Assembly (NCBI GenBank): GCA_024710535.1
Contig: JANJUO010000590.1
Location: 1 to 8,118 of the forward strand
DNA length: 8,118 bases
Reading direction: 5' to 3'
Origin: a bacterium
GTDB taxonomy: Bacteria > Bacteroidota > Ignavibacteria > Kapaibacteriales > UBA2268
Shown here: positions 1-6,445 of the stretch, in pieces
How the letters are laid out: every line of letters starts with the position of its first letter
Numbering within the stretch: position 1 is the stretch's first letter
Notes under the pieces: generated by a model
What the model was told of the DNA's origin: nothing
Databases searched by the model: none
What the model saw: only the letters and a program-made list of their open reading frames with translations
Made by a program: the position numbers and the translations under genes

Positions 1-510
1 AAATGGCATATAGAAACGAGAATATAAATCATAAATTTTTCCAAATATGCCTTTTGCCTGACCAAATTCCAGAACGACAACTCTTCCGCCCGGCTTGGTA
101 ACTCGTGCAAGCTCAGAAACACCTTTTTCTGGTACATCGACATTTCTAATGCCAAAAGAAATACTTGTTACATCAAAGAAATTATCAGGAAATTGCAAAA
201 TCATAACATCAGCAATCTGAAAATTTAGTTTGTAATTCGCTTCTTTAGCTTTTTTTTCCGCCAAAACAAGCATATCCTCACAAAAATCAGTGGCTATAAT
301 TTCACATTTGCCATCTAATTTATTGTAAAATTCAAATGCAAGGTCGCCGGTACCTGATGCCGTATCGAGAATTCTGAAATTTTCTTTGACATTTGCCTGT
401 TTAACAGTCTTCTTCCGCCATCTATGATGAATTCCAAAGGATAAAATATCATTAAGCAAATCATACTTACTTGCAATTCCAGAAAACATCTCTCTAACTT
501 GTTCGCTCAT
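1..510 (-). CDS. menG: Demethylmenaquinone methyltransferase MenG/UbiE, C-terminus cut by window edge
   Basis: This is the first 170 codons of a class I SAM-dependent methyltransferase of the UbiE/MenG family, which puts the C-methyl group on demethylmenaquinone (or the ubiquinone precursor) at the last steps of quinone synthesis. Visible family signatures are VREMFSGIASKYDLLND (residues 5-21), LSFGIHHRWRKK (23-34), the SAM-binding motif LDTASGTGDLA (48-58), the acidic residue D75 in ATDF, ISFGIRNV (117-124) and the post-motif TKPGG (138-142) followed by VLEFG. The family is usually about 230-250 residues, so some 60-80 residues lie beyond base 1. The ATG at 510 gives the standard family N-terminus. 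It starts 9 bases after the stop of the upstream secreted-protein gene with no clear Shine-Dalgarno motif, so coupled translation is plausible. In a Bacteroidota-like organism the likely substrate is demethylmenaquinone; that part is inference. Confidence 0.93.
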   Translation of the reverse strand, partial: MSEQVREMFSGIASKYDLLNDILSFGIHHRWRKKTVKQANVKENFRILDTASGTGDLAFEFYNKLDGKCEIIATDFCEDMLVLAEKKAKEANYKLNFQIADVMILQFPDNFFDVTSISFGIRNVDVPEKGVSELARVTKPGGRVVVLEFGQAKGIFGKIYDLYSRFYMPF

Positions 511-519
511 CTTTTGACT

Positions 520-1191
520 TTATTCCATTTTGAAAAGATAATTAACTCCAACGGATAATGTTAATGGAGTGAAATTGTATTGCATAGTTTCGCTTGTAAC
601 TTCGTTTCTGATTCCGGTAAGATTTTCTTTATAAATTGGTGAAATTGTATAAGATAATCTACCAACAAGATTTGCAGAACTACCTTCATCCTCGAATATA
701 TTATACATATAGCCAATGCGTGCATCAATAGTTGTGCCCATCAGACTGCTGTTAAGTTCGAAAGAATTTCCACTTTCGGTTCTGGAGCCGCTTATTGGGA
801 ACAGTCCAAGATTAATTCCAGCCATAAGATTGTTATAAACAAAATCGCCACCTATGGCAAGATAAGTATAATTATGTGTTTGTGAAATATCACCGGCAAT
901 ACTTTTCAAAGTAAGCCCGAATGGATAACTATGATAACTTGCAGTAATCATCAAACCGCTTTCTTTATCATCAGACATAGGCATATAATAAATAGCATCA
1001 ATATCGAAGCCAACGTTTATTCCACTACCAATATCATAAGGCAAATCACTGATATTATAGCCCAATTTTGCATTCAAACCACCACCAAAACTTATTTTGC
1101 GCAAAATACCATCAAAATCATATTCTTCATCTTTTTGTGCAAAAGTAGCAAGAGTTGCTCCAATAAGAAGCAAAAAAAATAATTTTTTCAT
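520..1191 (-). CDS. Small secreted outer-membrane beta-barrel-like protein, function unknown
   Basis: A 223-residue protein with a clear Sec signal peptide: a KK pair at residues 2-3, a hydrophobic core over 4-15, and a TFA|Q cleavage site after A18. The mature part has many short alternating polar/hydrophobic stretches rich in Gly, Tyr and Asn, for example KISFGGGLNAKLGYNIS (32-48), GINVGFDIDAIYYMP (57-71), YTYLAIGGDFVYNN (108-121), IDARIGYMYNIF (155-166), ANLVGRLSYTISPIY (173-187) and FTPLTLSVGVNYLF (207-220). These look like antiparallel strands of an 8-10-strand outer-membrane barrel, ending close to a final aromatic strand. I do not recognise a specific family. It could be a structural barrel, a small porin-like protein or a periplasmic beta protein. 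It sits 15 bases after the SGNH-like gene and 9 bases before menG, so co-transcription is likely. A GAGGA motif supports the start at 1191. Confidence 0.8.
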   Translation of the reverse strand: MKKLFFLLLIGATLATFAQKDEEYDFDGILRKISFGGGLNAKLGYNISDLPYDIGSGINVGFDIDAIYYMPMSDDKESGLMITASYHSYPFGLTLKSIAGDISQTHNYTYLAIGGDFVYNNLMAGINLGLFPISGSRTESGNSFELNSSLMGTTIDARIGYMYNIFEDEGSSANLVGRLSYTISPIYKENLTGIRNEVTSETMQYNFTPLTLSVGVNYLFKME

Positions 1192-1195
1192 AAAA

Positions 1196-1200
1196 TCCTC
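1196..1200 (-). promoter_or_regulatory. Shine-Dalgarno-like GAGGA before the secreted-protein gene
   Basis: On the minus strand GAGGA lies four bases upstream of the ATG at 1191. It supports that start and shows that this organism uses Shine-Dalgarno pairing for at least some genes. The spacing is at the short end of the usual range. Confidence 0.5.
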
Positions 1201-1206
1201 ATAAAA

Positions 1207-1806
1207 TTAAGTTCTAAAAATAACATTTCTATTTTCTAATATAAATTTTTTCCATAATTCATAACCTTCGTAACTTAGATGCAATCCGTCATCATTGAAT
1301 AAAGAGGGATTAGGATGACCGTATCTATCTATCATAGAAGAATGAACGTCCAGATAAAAGGCATTATTTTCGAATGAAATCATATATTTAACAATTTCAT
1401 TTGTATAATTAATTCTATCAATTATGTGCCAACGAGCAGGGGAGGGCTTTATCGAAATAAAAGTAAATGGTATATCCGGATAATTTTCGCGTAATCGGTC
1501 GATGAAAAATTTAACTAACATACAAACTTCTTCAGGATGACGATTATCACCAAGATCATTTTCCCCAGCATACAGAATGATAGAAGAAGGCTTCATTGGC
1601 TTGACCAACCTTTCATAAAACCAACAGCATGCAGAAACAGTCGAACCACCAAAACCTGCATTGAATACGTTAAAATCGTCCAAATCTTTAGAAATATTTT
1701 TCCAAAAATTAATCGTTCCGCTACCATAAAATACAGCGGGTCTAATTTTTTCTGATACTTTAAATCCCTTTTCAACCCTTAAAACTTCATCTTCATACCA
1801 AAACAT
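1207..1806 (-). CDS. SGNH/GDSL-hydrolase-family protein with Gly at the nucleophile position
   Basis: A 199-residue, signal-less protein of the SGNH hydrolase fold, a family that includes esterases, lipases and acetylhydrolases. Block I is FYGSGTINFW (26-35), block II NAGFGGS (49-55), block III YAGENDL (79-85) and block V DDGLHLS (172-178). The oxyanion-hole residues (glycine of GFGGS and N83) and the Asp-His pair (D173, H176) are present. Also present are RLVKP (66-70), ISIKPSPARW (117-126) and an N-terminal WYEDEV, which I remember from a bacterial SGNH subfamily. The block I pattern G-D/S-S-x-T-x-x-W should place the nucleophilic serine at residue 30, but this protein has glycine there, with S29 one position early. 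It may be an inactive or non-hydrolytic member, or may use S29; this is inference. It is the first gene of the likely SGNH-barrel-menG unit, with GAGGG upstream of the ATG. Confidence 0.85.
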   Translation of the reverse strand: MFWYEDEVLRVEKGFKVSEKIRPAVFYGSGTINFWKNISKDLDDFNVFNAGFGGSTVSACCWFYERLVKPMKPSSIILYAGENDLGDNRHPEEVCMLVKFFIDRLRENYPDIPFTFISIKPSPARWHIIDRINYTNEIVKYMISFENNAFYLDVHSSMIDRYGHPNPSLFNDDGLHLSYEGYELWKKFILENRNVIFRT

Positions 1807-1810
1807 AACA

Positions 1811-1815
1811 CCCTC
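1811..1815 (-). promoter_or_regulatory. Shine-Dalgarno-like GAGGG before the SGNH gene
   Basis: On the minus strand GAGGG lies four bases (TGTT) before the ATG at 1806 and supports that start. No clear TAnnTTTG promoter element was found in the 114-base gap upstream, so the promoter of this unit remains unlocated. Confidence 0.45.
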
Positions 1816-1860
1816 ATTTCACAATTAATACTAATAAAATAAATTATTAATTTTAGTAAA

Positions 1861-1891
1861 TTAAAAAAATTCTAATATAAGAAATTAGAAT
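1861..1891 (-). terminator. Probable intrinsic terminator after the guaB-M24-glycosyltransferase unit
   Basis: On the minus strand an 8-bp perfect stem, ATTCTAAT and ATTAGAAT (1884-1891 with 1869-1876), closes a 7-base loop (1877-1883) and is followed at once by a run of Ts (1863-1868). It lies 30 bases after the glycosyltransferase stop and before the SGNH gene, exactly where an operon boundary is expected. The stem has only one G-C pair, so it is weak. A second small inverted repeat, TTCAA-gtt-TTGAA (1898-1910), sits just ahead of it. Confidence 0.5.
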
Positions 1892-1920
1892 CAAATGTTC
1901 AAGTTTTGAAATTTATAATT

Positions 1921-3204
1921 TTAATTGAAAGCAGAAGCAAGCGATAATTCTCTTGCCAAATCATTAGTGAGCAATTTTCTATCAAAATTTTTTGCATATT
2001 TAGGATCAATTTTCGGTAAATTTCCATTAGCCCATTGGTTATAATATGTCTCGATTGCCGCTTCGATTTCTTTTATATCTTTTGGTTCAGTGGCAATTGC
2101 GGCTTTCGAATCTAATGCAATTTGTCTCATATTTCCGCTTGGCGAAGAAATGAGAATCGGTTTCCCCGAGCCGATATATTCATATAATTTTCCGGGAGAG
2201 CGATCAATATCAAACATCATTAACCATAAAACATCAGATTTCATTAATTCATCAATAGTTTCGGAGTGATTTTTGAATCCCAAAATCTCAACATTGTCGA
2301 TAAGATTATATTTTTTGATGAATTTTAAATGACTTTTTCGCATCAATCCAATGAATTTTGCAGAGATTTTACTTTTAAATTCAGGATGTTTTTTAATAAA
2401 GTTTGATAATGCTTTAAGGAAATATTTGGGTGTTCGATTATCTTGAAATAATCCAGAATGTGTAATAACAAATTTGCTTTTGTCAGCCACAACTTGTCGA
2501 TTTTCGAAATCTTCTTTATCATAGCCATGTGGAATGATAACAACATCATTATGTGAAAGAAATCTATATCTTTTTAGAATAGTTTCCTTTGAATAGCGGG
2601 TTGTAACAATAATTTTGGATGCACAAGTAAGAATTTCTTTCTCAAGTTTTATATGATAACTTTTATGAAAAGGAGTTGGATAAAAATTGAAAGAATTATC
2701 CACCCAAGTGTCACGATAATCAACTATAAATGGAACCTTGTATTTATCGGATAATTCTTTTGCCACCAAAAAATCTGTATATGGTGGTGCAGTTGAAAAA
2801 ATAACATCAATTTTATGATTTTCAAAAAGGAATTTTGCCTTTTCAACAGCATATTTTTTCCAAGAAATTTTTGAATCAGGCAATAAAAAAGTTTGCAAAA
2901 ATGCTCGCCCTAATTTTTGCATAAAATATGAAGGAAATTTTCTTGGTTTTGATTTTTTTTTGGAAACTTTTCCAGCTTTGAGAACTGTGATATTTAATTT
3001 GTCTAACTCTTCGGTTAATGCTTCATCATAAGCATAATAGTCATTCGTTTCAGACGTTAAAACAATTGGATTCCAACCGTAATGAATAAGATACTTTACA
3101 AATTTCAAGGTGCGTTGAACACCACTTAAACCCATTGGGGGAAAATAATACGCTATAACAAGCGCATTATTTTCCTTAATAATTATTTCTGAATCTGATT
3201 CCAA
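1921..3204 (-). CDS. Glycosyltransferase, GT4-like (GT-B fold), TTG start
   Basis: A 427-residue cytoplasmic or membrane-associated glycosyltransferase that probably transfers a sugar from a nucleotide-sugar donor onto an envelope glycan or lipid. The N-terminal domain opens with ALVIAYYFPPMGLSGVQR (14-31), the GT4-type glycine loop. It is followed by IDVIFSTAPPYTDF (132-145), VDYRDTW (161-167) and VTTRYSKE (200-207). The C-terminal donor-binding domain has IPHGYD (224-229), THSGLF (248-253), VEILGF (305-310) and SPGKLYEYIGSGKPIL (336-351). E342 fits the second Glu of the EX7E motif, while its first position is D334, giving D-X7-E. No membrane segment is visible. The start is TTG at 3204: no in-frame ATG or GTG occurs before M24, which lies inside the glycine-loop motif. 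The gene begins 17 bases after the M24 gene stop and probably shares the guaB transcript. The acceptor cannot be told from the sequence. Confidence 0.88.
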   Translation of the reverse strand: MESDSEIIIKENNALVIAYYFPPMGLSGVQRTLKFVKYLIHYGWNPIVLTSETNDYYAYDEALTEELDKLNITVLKAGKVSKKKSKPRKFPSYFMQKLGRAFLQTFLLPDSKISWKKYAVEKAKFLFENHKIDVIFSTAPPYTDFLVAKELSDKYKVPFIVDYRDTWVDNSFNFYPTPFHKSYHIKLEKEILTCASKIIVTTRYSKETILKRYRFLSHNDVVIIPHGYDKEDFENRQVVADKSKFVITHSGLFQDNRTPKYFLKALSNFIKKHPEFKSKISAKFIGLMRKSHLKFIKKYNLIDNVEILGFKNHSETIDELMKSDVLWLMMFDIDRSPGKLYEYIGSGKPILISSPSGNMRQIALDSKAAIATEPKDIKEIEAAIETYYNQWANGNLPKIDPKYAKNFDRKLLTNDLARELSLASAFN

Positions 3205-3221
3205 TTTTTCTGCAGTCGTTA

Positions 3222-4355
3222 TTATAAAATTGCTTCTATTTGGTCTGGTGAATTTGATATAATCACGCCGCCAGATTTTGTTACTAATACTACTTCTTCA
3301 ACACGCATACCAAATTTATCCGGTAAATAAATGCCCGGTTCGATACCGATAATACAATCTTCAGGAATCATATAACTATCAGAGCGAGGTGTAATCAACG
3401 GCTCTTCTACCGATCTCAAGCCAACACCATGCCCTAAGTCATGTTTGAAATATTCGCCATAACCGCTTTTTTTGATGACATTGCGAGCTATACTATCCAA
3501 ATGTCTTCCATTCATGCCAGGTCTTACGCTTTTTATTGCTAATTTCTGAGCTTCACGTAATATTTGGTACATTGCTTTTTGGTCTTTCGAAACAGAACCT
3601 AATTTAATTGTACGAGAAATGTCACTACCAAATCCATTCACTCTTGAGCCAAAATCCATAATAATAATATCGTTCTTCTTGACTTTTCTTTCGCTTGGAG
3701 AGCCATTAACAATACCGCATCTAGGACCACTGATTACAATAATTTCAGAAGGCTCACCTTCGGAACCTAATTGTCTTGCTTGGTATGAAAGTTCCATAGC
3801 AATTTCTTTTTCGGACATACCCGGCTTAATGATTTCAAGCATTTTTGCATACGTATCTTCGGTGATTTTGATTGATTGCTTGAAATAATTCAATTCTTCA
3901 GGATCTTTCGGTTGCGTGAAACGAGTAACCAAATTTGTAGCTGGTTTGAATTTTATTGGTCTGATTTTGTTTCTGATTTCAACAGCTTCTGCATAAGGCA
4001 TCCAATCTGCTTCGAATCCCATAGATTCAACTTTAGAGAATAATTCATTTTCAACCATGTATTCCCATGGATGACGAGTAATGTGAATTGTCATATTAGG
4101 CAAATCATACAATTCATCTTTGATTTGTTCTTCATATCTGTCGTCAGTAACAAAATGAATTTCATTTTCTAAAATAAATAAAATTGCTGAAGAGCCGGAA
4201 AAATTTGTCAGATATCTGATATTTGGCATAAATGTTATGGCAATTGCCTCTACCTTATGCTCATCAGCAAATGAAAATCTCATCTGCTCCAATCTTTTAT
4301 CTATCATCTTTGGATATTTATTCGTTTTTTCCATAGTTGTTTCTTGTTTTGCCAT
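3222..4355 (-). CDS. M24-family Xaa-Pro aminopeptidase-like metallopeptidase
   Basis: A 377-residue protein with an N-terminal creatinase/prolidase domain (about 18-140, with ITFMPNIRYLTNFSGS at 40-55) and a C-terminal pita-bread M24 domain (about 155-370). All five dinuclear metal ligands can be placed: D234 in MDFGS, D245 in SDISRT, H309 in GHGVGL, E339 in IEPGIY and E353 in MRVEE. The family removes N-terminal residues before proline, or cleaves Xaa-Pro dipeptides. Two histidines normally conserved in active members are replaced. The one in the usual PHG segment is N217 (GIVNGSP), and the one seven residues after the metal-binding His is V316 (GHGVGLRSVEEP). H305, four before the metal His, is kept. 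Activity or specificity may therefore differ; this is inference. The length is typical. No signal peptide is seen, so it is probably cytosolic. It starts 20 bases after guaB with no Shine-Dalgarno motif; M8 or M17 are possible alternative starts. Confidence 0.9.
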   Translation of the reverse strand: MAKQETTMEKTNKYPKMIDKRLEQMRFSFADEHKVEAIAITFMPNIRYLTNFSGSSAILFILENEIHFVTDDRYEEQIKDELYDLPNMTIHITRHPWEYMVENELFSKVESMGFEADWMPYAEAVEIRNKIRPIKFKPATNLVTRFTQPKDPEELNYFKQSIKITEDTYAKMLEIIKPGMSEKEIAMELSYQARQLGSEGEPSEIIVISGPRCGIVNGSPSERKVKKNDIIIMDFGSRVNGFGSDISRTIKLGSVSKDQKAMYQILREAQKLAIKSVRPGMNGRHLDSIARNVIKKSGYGEYFKHDLGHGVGLRSVEEPLITPRSDSYMIPEDCIIGIEPGIYLPDKFGMRVEEVVLVTKSGGVIISNSPDQIEAIL

Positions 4356-4375
4356 AAACTATTTTTATAAATTAA

Positions 4376-5842
4376 TTAAACAAAGTAATTTGGTGATTCT
4401 TTTGTAATGTTCACGTTATGTGGATGCGACTCTCTCAAACTTGCATTTGTTATTCTGTTAAATTTTGCATTCGATTTCATTTCTTGAATATTCTTGCATC
4501 CACAGTATCCCAACGAAGAACGTAAACCGCCTGTTAATTGATAGATAGTTTCGTCAAGATTGCCTTTGAATGGAACTCTTCCCTCGATTCCTTCTGGAAC
4601 GTATTTCGAAATTTCATCCTCAACATCTTGAAAATATCTATCTGCAGAGCCTTGCCCCATAGCTCCAATTGAACCCATTCCTCTATATACTTTATATGCT
4701 CTTCTCTCATAAATTATTTTTTCGCCAGGACTTTCTTCATGTCCTGCAAAAATATTACCCAACATCACAGAATCTGCTCCAGCTGCAAATGCTTTTGCAA
4801 CATCTCCTGTTTGCTTAATACCGCCATCTGCAATAATAGGTATATCAAATTTTGCGGCAACATCACTAACATTCATAATTGCTGATAATTGGGGAACTCC
4901 AACTCCGGCAATTATTCTTGTCGTGCATATAGATCCAGGACCAATACCAACTTTCAAACAATCAGCTCCAGCATCAATAAGTGCTTGTGCTGCCTCTCCT
5001 GTTGCAATATTTCCAGCAACTACAGGAAGATTTGGATAAAGATTTTTGATTTTTTTTACTGTATCAATCACCCCTTTTGAGTGACCGTGAGCTGTATCAA
5101 CAAATACGACATCAACCCCAACCTGAACCAATGCTTCTAATCTCTCGAAAGTTTCACCTGAAACACCTAAAGCTGCTGCTGCTCTTAATCTTCCGGAATC
5201 ATCTTTGCACGAATTAGGATATTGTTTCTTTTTCTGAATATCTTTGAAAGTAATCAAACCTTTCAGAATAAAATTTTCATCAACAACAGGAAGTTTTTCG
5301 ATTCTCTGCTCTTGAAGTACTTTTTCTGCAGATTCAAGTGTAGCACCCACAGGAACGGTAATTAGATTTTCTGTTGTCATCACATCGAATATAGACTCAG
5401 TTGGATCCGGTTTGAATCTGAGATCACGATTAGTGATAATGCCAATTAGTTTATTTTTTTCATCAACAACAGGAATACCGGAAATATGGTATCTGCTCAT
5501 TAACAATAAAGCATCGGCAACGGTTTTGTCGGCAGATAAAGTTATAGGATTTTTTATCATACCACTTTCTGAACGCTTCACTTTATCAACTTCTTGAGCT
5601 TGACGCTGGATGGACATATTTTTGTGAATCACACCAATGCCACCAACTCTTGCAAGAGCAATTGCCATTGGGGCTTCGGTAACAGTATCCATAGCGGCAG
5701 AAATAAATGGAATACTCAAAGAAATGTTTTTTGTTAATCTGCTTCGGATATCAGTTTCTCGTGGAAGAATCTCCGAATATGCAGGAATCAACAAAACATC
5801 ATCATAAGTAATTCCTTCATAAGCAATTTTATTCTGAATCAT
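4376..5842 (-). CDS. guaB: Inosine-5'-monophosphate dehydrogenase
   Basis: Full-length IMP dehydrogenase (488 residues, the usual bacterial length). It oxidises IMP to XMP with NAD+, the committed step to GMP in the cytosol. The N-terminus ITYDDVLLIPAYSE (11-24) and SAAMDTVTE (48-56) are typical. Two CBS domains are inserted at roughly 95-205 (MIKNPITLS and VMTTENLITV begin each one). The catalytic loop GPGSICTTRIIAGVGVPQ spans 301-318 with Cys306. IMP-binding DGG is at 339-341, YRGMGSIGAM at 386-395, the mobile-flap RY pair at 402-403, and GGLRSSLGYCG at 438-448. The C-terminus ESHPHNVNITKESPNYF is standard. No active-site residue appears to be missing. It is the first gene of a tight group with the M24 peptidase and a glycosyltransferase. 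A 146-base gap with a large fold-back separates it from atpC. No purine riboswitch is visible in that leader, and the ATG has no strong Shine-Dalgarno motif. Confidence 0.98.
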   Translation of the reverse strand: MIQNKIAYEGITYDDVLLIPAYSEILPRETDIRSRLTKNISLSIPFISAAMDTVTEAPMAIALARVGGIGVIHKNMSIQRQAQEVDKVKRSESGMIKNPITLSADKTVADALLLMSRYHISGIPVVDEKNKLIGIITNRDLRFKPDPTESIFDVMTTENLITVPVGATLESAEKVLQEQRIEKLPVVDENFILKGLITFKDIQKKKQYPNSCKDDSGRLRAAAALGVSGETFERLEALVQVGVDVVFVDTAHGHSKGVIDTVKKIKNLYPNLPVVAGNIATGEAAQALIDAGADCLKVGIGPGSICTTRIIAGVGVPQLSAIMNVSDVAAKFDIPIIADGGIKQTGDVAKAFAAGADSVMLGNIFAGHEESPGEKIIYERRAYKVYRGMGSIGAMGQGSADRYFQDVEDEISKYVPEGIEGRVPFKGNLDETIYQLTGGLRSSLGYCGCKNIQEMKSNAKFNRITNASLRESHPHNVNITKESPNYFV

Positions 5843-5869
5843 AATTACAATCTTTTTTAAAAAGAGAAT

Positions 5870-5952
5870 GTCTCAAAAGTATATTCTTTGCATTCTTTTG
5901 TGATTTAAAATTATATAACTTTAAATTGAATGAAAATTCATACTTTTGAGAC
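5870..5952. repeat. 83-base extended imperfect palindrome between atpC and guaB
   Basis: A perfect 13-bp inverted repeat, GTCTCAAAAGTAT (5870-5882) and ATACTTTTGAGAC (5940-5952), bounds further nested pairing in the right order: TTT/AAA (5887-5889 with 5933-5935), CATTC/GAATG (5891-5895 with 5928-5932) and ATTTAAA/TTTAAAT (5903-5909 with 5920-5926). A 10-base tip is left unpaired. Each outer end also has a small local hairpin: GAGA-ATG-TCTC (5864-5874) and TGAG-ACGC-CTCA (5947-5958). In the minus-strand RNA the second arm is followed by ATTCTC and then TTTTT. It could be an atpDC terminator or attenuator, a structured guaB leader, a protein-binding palindrome or a tiny MITE-like element. No target-site duplication is evident. 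The pairing is seen directly; the role is unknown. Confidence 0.7.
5874..5881 (-). promoter_or_regulatory. Possible -7 element (TACTTTTG) for guaB
   Basis: TACTTTTG on the minus strand fits the Bacteroidota -7 consensus TAnnTTTG and lies 31 bases upstream of the guaB ATG. No TTTG occurs 19-21 bases upstream, so the -33 element is missing or degenerate. Because it lies in the arm of the inverted repeat, the same octamer also occurs on the plus strand at 5941-5948. This is a weak candidate only. Confidence 0.22.
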
Positions 5953-5988
5953 GCCTCATTTCAAACTACAATAAATAAATTAAAAAAT

Positions 5989-6417
5989 TTAATTAATACT
6001 GTTATTGTTATACATATATGTTTTGAGTCTGCTTTCAAGCATTTTTATTGCTTTTTTGGCAGAATCACTTTCTGCTTTGGTTTCCGCTGCGGCTAATTTT
6101 TCTTTTGCAGATTCAATTTGCTTGTTAATCAAATTAACATCAAATTTATCAATATTTTCCGCATATTCAACCAATACAGAAACAACATTTTTGTTCACTT
6201 CAACAAAACCTGAACTTGTTATAAACATCAATTTTTTGTCATTTACATCTTTTATCTTAAGTATTCCATCATCCAAAGAGGATACAATCGGACTATGATT
6301 GACCAATATTGTGAATGGAGATTGCGAACCCTGTACCGAAACAGAACTTGCCTCACCTTTGTAAACAACACTTTGTGCAGTAACAATCTCTACACTCAAA
6401 AATTTATTATTTGTCAT
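5989..6417 (-). CDS. atpC: F1Fo ATP synthase epsilon subunit
   Basis: A 142-residue epsilon subunit of the F1 central stalk, which links the gamma rotor to the c-ring and can restrain ATP hydrolysis. The N-terminal beta-sandwich (about 6-86) has LSVEIVTAQSVVYKGEASSVSV (7-28), FTILVNHSPIVSSL (35-48) and SGFVEVNKNVVSVLVE (69-84). Residues after about 87 form a charged, alanine-rich pair of helices (NKQIESAKEKLAAAETKAES, then AKKAIKMLESRLKTY), so the C-terminal hairpin is complete. The loop that is usually G-x-x-G-x-F reads GSQSPF, so one common glycine is serine. It starts 28 bases after the atpD stop and is almost certainly co-transcribed with it. The pairing next to atpD confirms the call despite the poorly conserved sequence. 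No Shine-Dalgarno motif is visible before the ATG at 6417. Confidence 0.95.
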   Translation of the reverse strand: MTNNKFLSVEIVTAQSVVYKGEASSVSVQGSQSPFTILVNHSPIVSSLDDGILKIKDVNDKKLMFITSSGFVEVNKNVVSVLVEYAENIDKFDVNLINKQIESAKEKLAAAETKAESDSAKKAIKMLESRLKTYMYNNNSIN

Positions 6418-6445
6418 ATTTTTTGCTTATAAACTTAAACAAATA

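Noticed and set aside
931..1182. Plus-strand open frames opposite the secreted-protein, guaB, atpC and atpD genes.
   Set aside because: They overlap strongly supported minus-strand genes, show no family motifs and have low-complexity or cysteine/serine-rich translations typical of antisense frames.
1812..1821. The 10-mer CCTCATTTCA shared by the SGNH gene upstream region and the guaB leader (5954-5963).
   Set aside because: In the first place it coincides with the ribosome-binding region. A single shared 10-mer in AT-rich DNA is not strong evidence of a regulatory motif.
5921..5959. A 12-codon minus-strand reading frame (MRRLKSMNFHSI) in the guaB leader, a possible leader peptide.
   Set aside because: No ribosome binding site stands out, there is no run of regulatory codons, and a frame this short is expected by chance.
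5843..5988. Purine or other riboswitch in the guaB leader.
   Set aside because: I could not find the conserved core of a purine aptamer. The fold-back is mostly AT-rich nested pairing without a recognisable aptamer.
5992..6020. AT-only inverted repeat just after atpC as a terminator.
   Set aside because: The AAATT/AATTT pairing (about 5979-5992) has no G-C pairs and no clean T-run placement, so it is not distinguishable from background composition.
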